This document shows, in pieces, positions 11,640 to 22,564 of a stretch of DNA of 64,000 nt. The position numbers were made by a program, and so were the translations under genes. Source of the DNA: Nymphaea colorata (taxonomy: Eukaryota > Streptophyta > Magnoliopsida > Nymphaeales > Nymphaeaceae); the NCBI RefSeq assembly GCF_008831285.2, contig NC_045142.1, positions 4,657,501-4,721,500 on the forward strand. The letters run 5' to 3'. Position 1 is the first letter of the stretch. Every line of letters begins with the position of its first letter. The notes below the pieces were generated by a model that was given only the letters and a program-made list of their open reading frames with translations, did no database searches and had not been told where the DNA came from.

Positions 11640-11990
11640 TTATGCACATGAGTGAAGTCTACTCGAGCTCAACTCGAACTTGTTCAGCAAAACTTGTTTT
11701 CATCTCCACTCGTTTTATAAATGAATCGAGCTCGAGTTTAACTGAAAACTCGAATTTATAAACAAGTTGAATTTCAACCGTATGAACTCAACTCGATTAA
11801 AATTGAATAAGCTCACTTAATCTATGTTTTTTTTTTTAAAAAAAAAAATTCAAAGTTGAAATCAACAAAAAGAAATCATGTTAAATAGGAGTTTGTAAAC
11901 TAACTTAAACGAGCCAAGCTCAAACTCGAACTGTATTTATTAAGTGAAGCTTGACTTGACCTTGTGCAGTTCAACTCGAGTTCGAACGGA
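11640..11990. mobile_element. CTCGAG-rich non-autonomous element, hAT-like type
   Basis: Rich in alternating forms of CTCGAG, GAGCTC and AACTCGA with an AT-rich middle containing a poly-T/poly-A pair near 11829-11848. The texture is the same as the better bounded element at 33492-34182 and the one ending near 55052. Terminal repeats are not clear in this copy. No coding capacity. Confidence 0.4.
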
Positions 11991-11999
11991 GCAAGATAT

Positions 12000-12514
12000 T
12001 GTACAACGGATCTGTCATGTCCGTCCTCAGGAACCTGAGCATGCAGTCCCTCTTCCAGCTTATCGTGGCTATCCTCGAAATAATGACCTTGATCAATGAC
12101 TTGCTGCGAAAAGTAACAAAAACGCTTTCACAAAAAAAAGAAACTCAAGCTCACAGTTTCTATGAAGGGAAAAATAGAGTAAGATTAATCTAACCATTTG
12201 GAAGAGATCTCCCAGCCGAGCAATTCGCCAACATCCTGGCTGCAATTTAAATCTCCCCTACTTCCCTTTTCTTTCTTCAGACGAGGATACAAAATTCAAA
12301 AAGAGAATAAGAACTCACCCAAAACACAAAAAAGAAAAAAACTCACTGCAAGCCCTCTCCTGCTCGCAACAAGCAAGGGCTGGTGGTCACAGTGTTGTGG
12401 CTATAATAGTTGAAGTATAGTAATCGACATATGGCTTCGGTATCGTTGAAGTATAGTTTTGGTCTACCTAATAACTAATGCAGACACAAATAAATAAATA
12501 AATAAATATATATA

Positions 12515-12549
<35 letters not shown>

Positions 12550-12740
12550 AAGATGAAGGCTATCTTTTGCCGTTAAATCAGAAGGAGATGACTTCTTTAC
12601 TTTATTTTTTATGCGATTTTCTTTTTTGATCCAGTCAAGGTCAATGTCGCGACAACTGCTTGAGCCGTCCTTCCCCATTCTGCAAAACGTACGTTTCTTT
12701 CGGCAAATGCATGGTTCGTTTGCTATTGAATCTAAATTAC
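12000..12740. repeat. duplicated segment, copy 2
   Basis: Matches 4280-5180 (copy 1) and, over its first 160 bases, 52890-53040 (copy 3). On the minus strand, after the acceptor-like CTTTTCGCAG, a frame runs QVIDQGHYFEDSHDKL and stays open for about 32 codons. Copy 3 has the same QVIDQGHY start but one stop. A (TA)n run lies at about 12505-12546. This is the distal end of the A/B duplication unit. Confidence 0.5.
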
Positions 12741-14733
12741 ATTGTCTGAAGTCAAAAAAACACTTTCACGGAAGATAATAAAACAGGGAAGGGATTGGTT
12801 GAAAACACTTATAAAACTGAAGTATTTGTAATGATTTAACACAAAATATTTATCAGATCTCAGATCGAGATGCAAGCGCAAATATTTAAAGTTGTTTTTC
12901 CCTTGGCGCGTCCCTGTGTTGTAGCTATATATATAGTTGGCTGCATTTGATGCTTGACATAATTGTTTACATTTTTAACGGGGAAGGAGAGTATATTCTG
13001 GCCTTCCACCCAATCGCCCACGGTTGTAGACTGTGTTCAACGTCGTTTGCAGCCACTGCTTCGCTGTTACACATGAGGAGACACCGACGGTGGATTCATG
13101 CGAAACTGGTTATATGCATATAATAATCAGAATAACCTCAGTCGACAAAAAATGAGAGCCTTCTATAAAGACAAAAATCAGAGTAAAAGAGTTAAAAATT
13201 TAAAAAGGATATTTTTTTTAAATCTGCAAAATACCCCTACTCTGACCTTCTTTTTCTGGTGCACAAATGCTGCGTACACCACTACGGTGCATGCAAGTCA
13301 GTCTCTATCCAAGGAGAAAAGAGTTTTGACTTAGAGAGGAAACTAGGGTAACAGTAACATGTTTTCTCAAAAACAACTCAGGTATTTTTGGAGCCCAAAC
13401 GCTCTTAGTTTTATGGCACTTGAATTAGTAGTTTATTCCCTTATTTTCTTCTACAGAAATTCAACCAAATACTGTTCGGCTCCCTAAAAAAGATTTAGGA
13501 CTCAGTACTATCAAACACCCCTAAGGTCATATTATAATGTGACCATAATACGACCTCCTATGAACGACATGTGTGGAGTTGATCAATTGGTGTCGAACCA
13601 TAACCTGTTTTGACGTAGTCAGAGTACAAACTGATCGATTGACCTAACAAAGTATCTGGCTTAAACAATTGGAGTCATTAATTGGTAAGACGATCTCATA
13701 GTGCAACGTGGCCGGTTGGCGTTCTGGTTAGCTGGCCAACATGGGCTCATTTTATACCGTTTTAAGAGAAGGGTATTTCTGTCCCTTACAATACTTCAGT
13801 CTCTCATCACTTGATTTTTCATGTACCTTTCGAAACAATATGTTTATCGGTAGTTTTGAGTAATAGCAAGCCATGGGAGATGGCCATCCCGCGAGGGGAT
13901 TTTCAAAACATGTCAACATTTTCTAGAATCTTAACTGGCCCTTGCAAGTTTTTTGAAATATATATACGCTCCTAACCATTAAAACCCGATCATCTTAGGC
14001 CTCATCCAATCACCATCATCGGATGCAATGCATCAAATGGATGTGCTTAAACATACCACATTGAGCGATGGGTTGTGAGAAGCCAGATGATTTCTTTGTC
14101 TAAAACTCCGATAACGAAATCTATAGGTCCTCTCTCTCTCTCTCTCCCTTTGTCTCCTTCTCCCTCCCTCCCCCCCTCTCTCTCTTTATATATGTATACA
14201 TTGGAGGTGGAATCTTCAGGCTATTGCACCCTAGGTCTATTTCTCTCCCCCCTCTCTCTTACTCAATATATATATATAATTGAATGATGTTTCTATCTTT
14301 TTAGAGTTACTTAGCCATCCAATCATACATGATAGACGGTTAAGAGATAAAAGTGACAAGTATTTTCTTCATTTGGTATTAGTTCATACTCTTTTCTTTT
14401 GGTTTTTTTCTCAACTATCTATGTACTTTAATGGTTGTCCCAGGTTAGAAGAATGAGTAATTCTGGGTAACCAAAGTTATCATTCATTATATATATATAT
14501 GTGTGTGTGAAGGTGGCTTGGTTAGGGATGCACGATGGTATCAACACGATTTTTTATGGACTTGAAATTTAAGACGTGCTGGCATCTGATCTTGAAAGTC
14601 TTAACATTTTCCAAGATGACCCTTTCATCGTTCGCGTGGACGCAATCATCTTCATCTTTGACAACTCTGACTTAGTCCTAATTAATTGGCTTCCTAAGCC
14701 TACCCCAGTTAGAGACGTTGTCTAGAGATTCTA
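12741..14733. other. intergenic upstream of gene C, no gene recognised
   Basis: No recognisable coding sequence. It contains a CT-rich low-complexity tract (about 14130-14190 and 14240-14262) and short TA runs. The last few hundred bases form the promoter side of gene C. Confidence 0.5.
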
Positions 14734-14741
14734 CTATAAGA
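14734..14741 (+). promoter_or_regulatory. TATA-like box of gene C
   Basis: CTATAAGA lies about 70 bases before the start codon at 14809, a spacing similar to that of the TATA-like box of gene A. Inferred from position only. Confidence 0.4.
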
Positions 14742-14808
14742 ACAACCAGATTGGGAGGTTCATTCAGACAAACCGTCCTCTTTTCAAGCTTCTTAGTTAT
14801 TATTGCCG

Positions 14809-17800
14809 ATGGGGAAACCATTTCTCATTCTCTCCCTCCTAACGCTCACGCTTAAGATCCTTCATGTGTCTTCTCAAGGTAAGTCTTCTTCTCTCTTTTT
14901 TTTTCCCTTTTCTTAATTTTTCTTAAAACCTAAATGGAAAATGATCCAAAGGTCCATTATAACTTGGCTCACCATCCCCACAATGATTTTTCCAGTTTGT
15001 ACCCAACCCCAACTTAATTTTCAAAACGAAAATGTTCTTGTTTAGGGACCCTTGTAGTAATTTTTAAAAAACGTAATTTCTCCCTGCCAAGAAAAAATTT
15101 TTTCACTCCGGAATTGCAATCCCCATCTTTAGGACAGACTCGCCCATTCTATGGCTCAAACCGTAACTAGAAAATTATTTTCCCTCTAAATTGTGGTGAG
15201 CAGCGAGCTTCAAGCTTAACAAGGACAACAGGATGAGAAAGCTCAAACAACAAAATGACGAGTGGGACTCGATCTAGGGTCTTCACATTGACATTTGACA
15301 GCTTTTGATTTCCCTCCCATCCTCCTAGCTAGATCTCTTATGTGATTCCGTGTAGTTTAAAAATAAATTGCTTAGGTTTATTCTCTTGCATAACACTCAA
15401 TGCAGTACCATTGTTTTGTATGGAATGACGTTTTCCTAAATAATAACACTTGTTTAGTCCTTGTACAAACCACTAATTATTGGACTCCAAAATAATAATA
15501 ATAATAAATAAAGAAGCCTTGAATTTGAAATCTTGAATAATGGTCCGCATGATATGAGATTGCTAGGATCACAAATCCGTGGATTTAAGATTGGACATCC
15601 CCATTTGATCTTAAATCTATGGTTTTTAGCATGCAATTTGCTGTTGAGATGCTCTCAAAATACACTTTTGAATGCAGCCTTTGATTGAAGATCCGCGGCC
15701 ATCAAATGCAAGCTATAAGTCCAAAACTCTTTTCTCATTGCAAGGGACCAAACTAATTAGGTGTGTACATCGATAGTACCAAAAAGACTTGGAAAAAATT
15801 GAGAAAGACAAATAACTGATTAGGCAATTAACAAGTCACTGTTCAAGTTTTCATGACCGTTAGAAAATAGTGAATCAACTTTCGAAAAAACTATAAATAA
15901 AACAACGCCTGAGTGGAAAACATGAAGTGGAGGAGTAATTTATAAAATTAACTTTCTTATTCAAATTATCTCCTATTGTTCATTTTTTTCCTTTATCTTT
16001 TTCAGAGAGACAATTTTGATTAAGAGGGATAACCTTTCCTATTTAGAGGCATAGTTTCTCCCGAAAGTTGAACACTTAATCTACAATGCTTTAACAAAGT
16101 TGGAGGGCTCTTTTCATGTTATGTCGTTACTATGAGAAGGCATGTTCCCACTTTTTAGTACGAAAATAGCATTTTGGTATTTTTACAGAGTGAATCTTTT
16201 CATGCTCGAAAAGGTATCTTTCATTTAAGTAGGAGAAGCATTTTGTTCATTTCCAGACCATAATGCATAGCCCATATTGGGAGTCACGACATATAACCTG
16301 CACCCTAAAGTTGAACATTAATTTCTCATTTGCTTAAAGTTAGTGGCTTTTATATCTTTTAAAAAAATTTAAGAAATACTTTTTAGTTCCTTTGTGAAGA
16401 AAAGGATTTTAAAGGGAAAAAATGGCCCTATCTTGGCCATGGCCTTTCTTTCCCCTTAATTTTTGACCTTTAAAACTTTATAAAAGTAAATTTAATTTGA
16501 TCTTCCATTGTACAAGCTCACCAAAAATTTCTATCCTTTCAGTACATCGTCATATTTCTTACCAATTAGGTAGAGTTGCATATACCTGTTATCAAGGAAG
16601 TGGAAGATAGCCATGATCAAGGAAGTGAAAGTTGGTCCTGGTCGACCTACAGAAACCAGCGCCTGATGTACGTCAATATTAGAACATGCATGCAGAACCA
16701 TGACCTCATTAATTTGTTAGATGTTCAGCAATATTGTTAAAATCGATTGGTTCTTAAATTGATTCCGTAGGTTGCGTTTGATAGCCTTGGTTCTTAGATC
16801 TGAGTCAAAAGATCCTCAATTTAAACAAATTGAAGATCTCTGTAATGTGGATCTTAAATCCATTAGATGTTAAAAGCCATGGATTTAAGGTCGGGTTTTA
16901 AGGGGTGGGTGGGTGTCGGACCTTAAATTAAATCTACGACCGCTGATCTCAGATCCTCAGAAAAATAATTCAAAGAATTGGCACAAGAAAATCTAGGTAG
17001 CCAAATGCATCAACGTTTAAAACCATATATAATAAGTTTTTAAACAAGAAAAATTCAGGCCCATTTGATCGCCTGTGGCCATTCTTTTCTTCACTAAATT
17101 GGGTAATCGTTTCTTAATGCTTCTGCGCACTCTCGTTCGTTTTGGGCTCTCGTTATTCAGGGGTTCAGGCACTCAACTTAGCGTGTGGGGCGACTGCTTC
17201 CTTCACTGATCCTTATGGGAATCAATGGGTGCCGGATTACCAGTTCATTGGATCTGGCTCCACTGCATCGGTTCAGTTTACGAGCCCAGATGCTCCATTC
17301 CTGTCCACCGTCCGTTACTTCCCTTATGGAAGCATGAACTGCTACGGAATCGGTGGTGTGACTCTGGGGGCTACAATCAAAGTCATTGCCATCTTCCAGT
17401 ATGGTAATTACGATGGCTTGGCACTGCCACCTTCCTTTCTGCTCCAAATCGATGGCGGTGGTTGGACAAGCGTTCAGACTTCAGAGGGTCTGGTAGCGTA
17501 CTCGCTCACCTTTCGGGCTGTGGAGGGCGCGGTCAGTGTTTGCCTTGCCCCGGACAGCACTCGACGCATCCCCTTCATTTCTGCTATACGAGTACTTGAA
17601 GCTGGCGCCGATTCAAGCACGTACGTAGCACCAACTCTCCCGTTCTTTCTTTTCTTTCATTACTTTTGGCTCTCTTCTAAGCTTGTTTTTCTTCTTTGTT
17701 GCCCATGCAAGCAAGGTTCGAACCAGAATTTTTTTCATACAACCTTAAGTATATAAAACTCATTCAGTTTTTGTTTTGAAGAGTGGTAGGCCGTGAGGCA

Positions 17801-20172
17801 ATGACCCGAGTCTCGTGATACTGGCCTAAACTCAAGTCCATTTGAGTTCAACCATTAAATTTAGGTTTCAGAATGAACTCCATGGATCATTCGCCCCATG
17901 GAATCCGCCCCTGCAAGCAAGGGAAATAAGGAGTGATCTCCTTCTTTCTTGAACTGTTAGTTGCTTGGGCCTGATTTTCTTATTTGTCTCTCAAGCAAGG
18001 GAATTAAGGAGTGAGCTTCTTCTTCCTGGAGCTTGGCTTGCTTTTCGTCTTTGTCGCACAAGGGGAATTAAGGAGTGAGCCCCTTCTTACTGGAGCTTGG
18101 CTTGCTTTTCGTCTTTGTCGGCATTTTGATGATTTTCATGTTTATTAGGGAACAAAAAAAAAAAAAAAACTTTTGAACGTACGTTTAGTTACAAAATATT
18201 TTAGATCAGATGAATTTGGTGAAAAGCTTCCCCTATCATTTTTTCTGCATGATCTAAAGTTGTTAATGGATTTTCTCATGGAAAAAAAAAGTAACGTCTA
18301 AAAAATATTTGACTCAATTACACGTTTTTAATAAATGGAATTTGATAAGCACATTTATCAATTCAACTTAAAAGAAAGCGCTTATAGGCATAATTTGTGC
18401 AATGGGCAACTAGGATGTGATATTCAGTTTGGCCCATAATGACTTAAATCCCATGGCTGGTATGACTTCGTTGAGGGTCGCTTCAATCTTGAAGCCAAAA
18501 TATTATGGTGCAAAGTCCATCCGACGTCCATATGATCAACTTTTTGTACGATGAGGTGCATGTCCCACTTATAGTTTTTATTTATTTATTTATTTTATAT
18601 ATGCATATACATATAATGACATTGGTTATCCAGAATCACCAACTATCCAACCAGGGCCGTCCATTTGCTTTAGACTGATGAGAGAGAAAAAAAGAGAAAA
18701 ATATATGAATTAATATTAGATCACATTTTTCTCTTTGTTTTTTACTTAACCATTCATCTTGTTAGATCAAACGATCCTATTTAGACGGCTAGGTTGAAAA
18801 GATAGAGTCACCATTCAATTTTAGCCATTGTCGCAGTCTTCCATGTGTTTAGGGTATCATGGGAAGTAGATACCGAACTTTGTTTCTAGGCAAGTTGGTG
18901 CTTATTTTCTCGTTGGACTTGATGCTACATGCAGGCAAGATGGTAGTTCTGATCCTGGTTCAAGTTCAAGTAGTCAAGTTCCATCTGAAGAAAGGGTAAA
19001 ATTCTCTAGTTCTTCAAAGGTGCGTGCAAAGGGAAAATTAGGCGGACTGATTTATCTGTGCTCCCTCATACCTGGTGGGTTCGGTGTTGCTGTTATTATC
19101 TTAATCATTGTTTATCTGATAAAAAAGAACAAGATGAGGAGGGCAGAAATACAAGCACAATTGGATGCAGGTAACTACATCTTTCTCAAAATGTAAAAAT
19201 GAAGAGACAGGCGGTGCCTATATGTATATGGGTACTGTAGTTTTATGAAAAATTAAGATTAGAAGTATTTATTGCTAAGAATGTAACTACATAGGGGTCG
19301 AATGCAGGAGTGGGTCTTTTGGACCTGAAGACCCATGGTGCCCTGATTTGCATTGTCAATGAAAATCGAGGGATGGCTATGAGACCGACTTGCATGTTTT
19401 GGGGGTAGATGGCTCAGTGCCTTCCCATCTCCCCAACAATAAGGGGGTATATGCCTTAGAAAGGTGTTTGAAAATCATCAAACAATGGATAGAAAGCACC
19501 AATAACAAGACAGTAATCAAATGACTCTTAAGGGAAGCAACCTAGTAACTTGTACTGGATGAATGAGACCCTAATATGCTAGACTTGGTAGAAATTCTCT
19601 AGCCATTAATAATTTTTAATGAGATCAAATGGTGGAAATTAAGTCGAAAAGAAATGGGCAACCTACTTATATTTTTAAAAAACCAAAGTAAACTTTAAAT
19701 GAGGAAAACTATGAGTTTCCTTAATCGAGACCGCTTGTGGCCTCCTTGGGAGGTATTTCAATCTCTTGAAAATAAATACATTTAGGTTTACATGTTTTAA
19801 ACTTCATTTCACCATCTAAACTCCCTAAAATCGACAGCTACATAATTGCATATGAGGGTCTCATAGCCACCAATTTTCTTCTCTCTCTTTCAATATATAT
19901 ATATATATCTATATATCTATATTAATGTGACCATACATTTAAATTTTACTCTGAAAATGAAGACTATATATTCAAATGTTTGACTGGAGAAAATAGGGCA
20001 ACGAATCTTCTCCGTTGTCCTCATTTTAAATTTTTAATTCTTATTTAAAACCATTGGATTGTTTGTTGTTTCTAACTTTCCACCAATGGATTATAATTTC
20101 TATACACTGAAAAGCAGCAGGATTTCTGATCGTGCAGAGAACACAGATTCAGGAGCGAGTAACGAAGCATGA
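14809..20172 (+). CDS. gene C: malectin-like single-pass membrane protein without kinase
   Basis: Four exons join in one frame of 266 codons plus stop: 14809-14878, 17161-17620, 18935-19170 and 20138-20172, all GT..AG, with phases 1, 2 and 1. Residues 1-23 are a signal peptide (MGKPFLILSLLTLTLKIL). Residues 24-177 are one malectin-like lobe with ALNLACGA, STVRYFPYGSMNCY, YGNYDG, VSVCLAPD and PFISAIRV. Residues 178-212 are a Ser-rich stalk. A membrane span lies within 215-239, followed by KKNKMRR and an acidic tail ending SNEA. Malectin-like lobes in plant receptors sit outside the cell and bind cell-wall glycans or peptides together with partners. This protein has only the first of the usual two lobes, no LRR, no GDPC motif and no kinase, so it would need a partner to signal. 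It is the only complete member of its group here. Introns 1 and 2 and the last intron are long and shared with gene D. Confidence 0.82.
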
Positions 20173-20640
20173 AAGATGAAGTTTCCATGATTTTACAATT
20201 GAAGGTAGTCGTCATGATTTATGAAAGAAAATGTAAATTATATATGAAGGCATTCAAAGGTTCTTTTTTAAGTGTAAGTGCTCGTTTAAGGCATGTCTAT
20301 TCGGCCCTGATCATGGAATTTGCATCAATGAGGCAAGAGACTGCTAAACTCAATACTTCCTACCATGTAATGGAGTCCTTTAATTCTGACTGTGGTTTGA
20401 CATTTAATTGTGGCAATAATTCAAAAAAATGCCTAGAAGATGCACGATTGATTAATACGAAGCAAAGTTTGGAATGTTGTTCTTAATATTATCCAACTTG
20501 AAGGCAATGAGAGTTTATGATCTCCTTAATTCGTTAAAAATAAATGATGGTCAACACATATTTTAGCGAAAGCACTTGATAATCTGCTTCTTTGTGACAA
20601 TATGTATCATCGCTGAGACCCACTTTGATTTGGAAAAGCA
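14885..20640 (+). repeat. segmental duplication unit 1 (contains gene C)
   Basis: From just after the exon 1 donor of gene C to about 20640, the sequence aligns colinearly with 22565-28266. It includes the introns, exons 2-4 and about 460 bases of 3' flank. The left limit falls almost exactly at the exon 1/intron 1 border. The right limit falls where a copia element begins in unit 2. Confidence 0.8.
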
Positions 20641-20747
20641 GCAAGCCTTCTTGCATTTCTGTTTGGGCTCTTCTTTGTGATAGTTACTTCCTGCATTCGA
20701 CCATGGCTGGTTCCTCCTAAGACAACTTTTGGGTTTCTTGAAAAGTC
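20173..20747. other. 3' flank of gene C
   Basis: Probable 3' untranslated and flanking sequence, conserved with 27812-28266 after gene D up to about 20620. The open frame on the plus strand here (20169-20486) starts inside the last codons of gene C and differs by indels in the D copy, so it is not taken as coding. Confidence 0.5.
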
Positions 20748-21084
20748 CACTATCACAAAAAACATGTCTTATTGAAAAAAGACGCGTATAATACGACAAA
20801 ACATAGTCAGCCGTATAATAGCCATACAAAACACATTTTTTTTTAAAAGTCAGAAAATAAAAAACGTGAAAAAAGCACCTATTTTACGCTTACTAGACCC
20901 CTTTGTTTGCGTTTTTTTCATATTTTTATATTTTTATAATTTTTAGGATTTATTAAATATTTTAAATTATTTAAAAATTTACCGAGATTTTCTCGTTTCA
21001 TTCTTGGGATATATACAACTTTGCCGTATTATACCCGTCATTTTTTTCGTCGTATAATAGCCCTACACTTTTTTTGTGACAATG
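20748..21084. mobile_element. MITE with long imperfect terminal inverted repeats
   Basis: The left end reads CACTATCACAAAAAACATGT. The complement of the right end reads CATTGTCACAAAAAAAGTGT. Both ends then share an inner block with AAAAAAGAC and GTATAATACG, so the inverted repeat extends about 70 bases. The middle is AT-rich and non-coding. It is absent from the corresponding flank of gene D. The superfamily is uncertain: the ends begin CA and resemble CACTA, but I could not find a clear target-site duplication. Confidence 0.6.
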
Positions 21085-21750
21085 CTTGAAACCTACAGTC
21101 TTCCATCCAGATGCAATCCTTGTAGACCCTCGTCTTCCATCCAGATGCAATCCTTGTAGACCCTCGTGGATCCTAGAACACATCATCTTTGAGCATGCAT
21201 CATATCTCATTTGCCATTAGCCAGTTATCTAAAATATGATTCGAGTTCTGGTTGATCAAATATTTTTCAATCTCAATCAGACACAACTTTCATATGGAAT
21301 CTTGAGGCAAAGGCTTAGGTTCATGAGATTGACCACAACCTTTATATGTCTATTCACACAATCGGCCGACCTTGGTGTTCTTTTTAAGAGTGTTAAATAT
21401 GTTGAATACTACATTAGTTGTAATGAAATATTGCCTAGAGACTTCTAAGGCTGCTCGAACTTAATACTTTTTAATGGACAAGAGTACGTATGTTTTGTTA
21501 ATACCATATATCCGAGTCAATTATTTCAAAACATGTTTGACAAAAAGCAACGTTCCTCTGCCATCATCCATCTTTGGCAAATGGTGATCGACTTTGCTGT
21601 TCCTTGCATGTTTTACAAACACATGCCATAGCGCATACTTGATGTAAGATGCCATACGAATTAATTACATGGGGCCATCATCATAAACTCACTAAATGTA
21701 CAACAAATTGTTGATGCACTAACTTCTGGCTTCTTTTAAATCATTCGCTC
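21085..21750. other. intergenic, no gene recognised
   Basis: Contains a direct repeat of about 35 bases near 21099-21167 (gtcttccatccagatgcaat-type, two copies) directly after the MITE. No recognisable gene; short frames only. Confidence 0.45.
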
Positions 21751-22564
21751 TCTCTTGCATTAGAATCACTCCCTCTCTCTGCGGCCACCCGGCGCTCTAG
21801 CTTTTTGTTTTTTTTCTCCCTTTTCTTTCTCTCCCTTTCACCCATCATCTGGGCCATCATGGGAGGAAAGAAGAAGGCATCGTAAGAACAGGCATGCCGC
21901 AACCTCTCGCCGGCCATTGTTTTGAACGGTTAGATTGTTTTGTCGCTATTCTTTTTTTTTTTTTCATCTCTCGATGAAAAAAGTGTCTCCCTGGCATTCC
22001 TCCCTCTCTCTCTCTCGGAATCTATGCTCCACTCTCTCTCTCTCCCTCTCTCGCTGACCTTTCTTTTTCGCGTCCCTTTCCTTCCTTCATTCAAGCCGCC
22101 TTTTTTTTTTTTGTCATTTCCCTCTCTCTCTCTCTCTCTCCCTGTGCTCTCTCTCTCGGACGGCGCTTGGCTCTGCTCTCTCGCTCGGGCGGGCGTCCTC
22201 CTCCCGTCAGGCGGTCTCCTCAGGCCTCCTCCGGCCCCTCCGGTGACCTCCTCCGGCCCCTCCAGCGACCTCCTCCGGCTCTCTCTCGCTCGGGCGGGCG
22301 GTTTCCTCCCGTCAGGCGGTCTCCTCTGGCCCCTCGGGCGACCTCCTCCGGCCCCTCAGGCGATCTCCTCCGGCTCTCTCTCGCTCGGGCGGGCGGTCTC
22401 CTCCCGTCAGGCGGTCTCCTCCGGCCCCTCAGCGACCTCCTCGGGCGACCTCCTCCGGCCCCTCAGGCTCCTCGGGCGTTCGCCTCCGGCTCCTGTGGAT
22501 CCTCGGGTGGACTCCTCTGGCCCCTCGGGCGGTCTTCTCTTCCCCTTGCGGGTCATGTTAGAGG
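21751..22564 (+). repeat. pyrimidine-rich then GC-rich tandem repeat segment replacing exon 1 of gene D
   Basis: Bases 21770-22175 are CT-rich microsatellite-like sequence. Bases 22176-22480 hold about three units of roughly 97-105 bases, each starting CTCTCTCGCTCGGGCGGGCG and built of shorter CTCCTCCGGCCCCTC modules. Base composition is far from the AT-rich surroundings. The segment joins gene D sequence about where the exon 1 donor of gene C would be. Long open frames on the plus strand (up to 226 codons) translate to Leu/Ser/Pro-rich low-complexity repeats and are not accepted as a protein. It may be an expanded minisatellite or the promoter and leader of another gene fused upstream of D. 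Confidence 0.6.

Noticed and set aside
14520-14800. Short open frames upstream of gene C as an extra 5' exon
   Set aside because: The 70-nt exon at 14809 already has a start codon, signal peptide and conserved donor, matching A, B and E.
17178-17447. Minus-strand frame opposite exon 2 of gene C
   Set aside because: Antisense shadow of the malectin exon; no counterpart of similar length is open opposite gene D.
20169-20486. 105-codon plus-strand frame after gene C
   Set aside because: It begins at the stop region of gene C and breaks in the aligned D flank, so it is probably 3' untranslated sequence.
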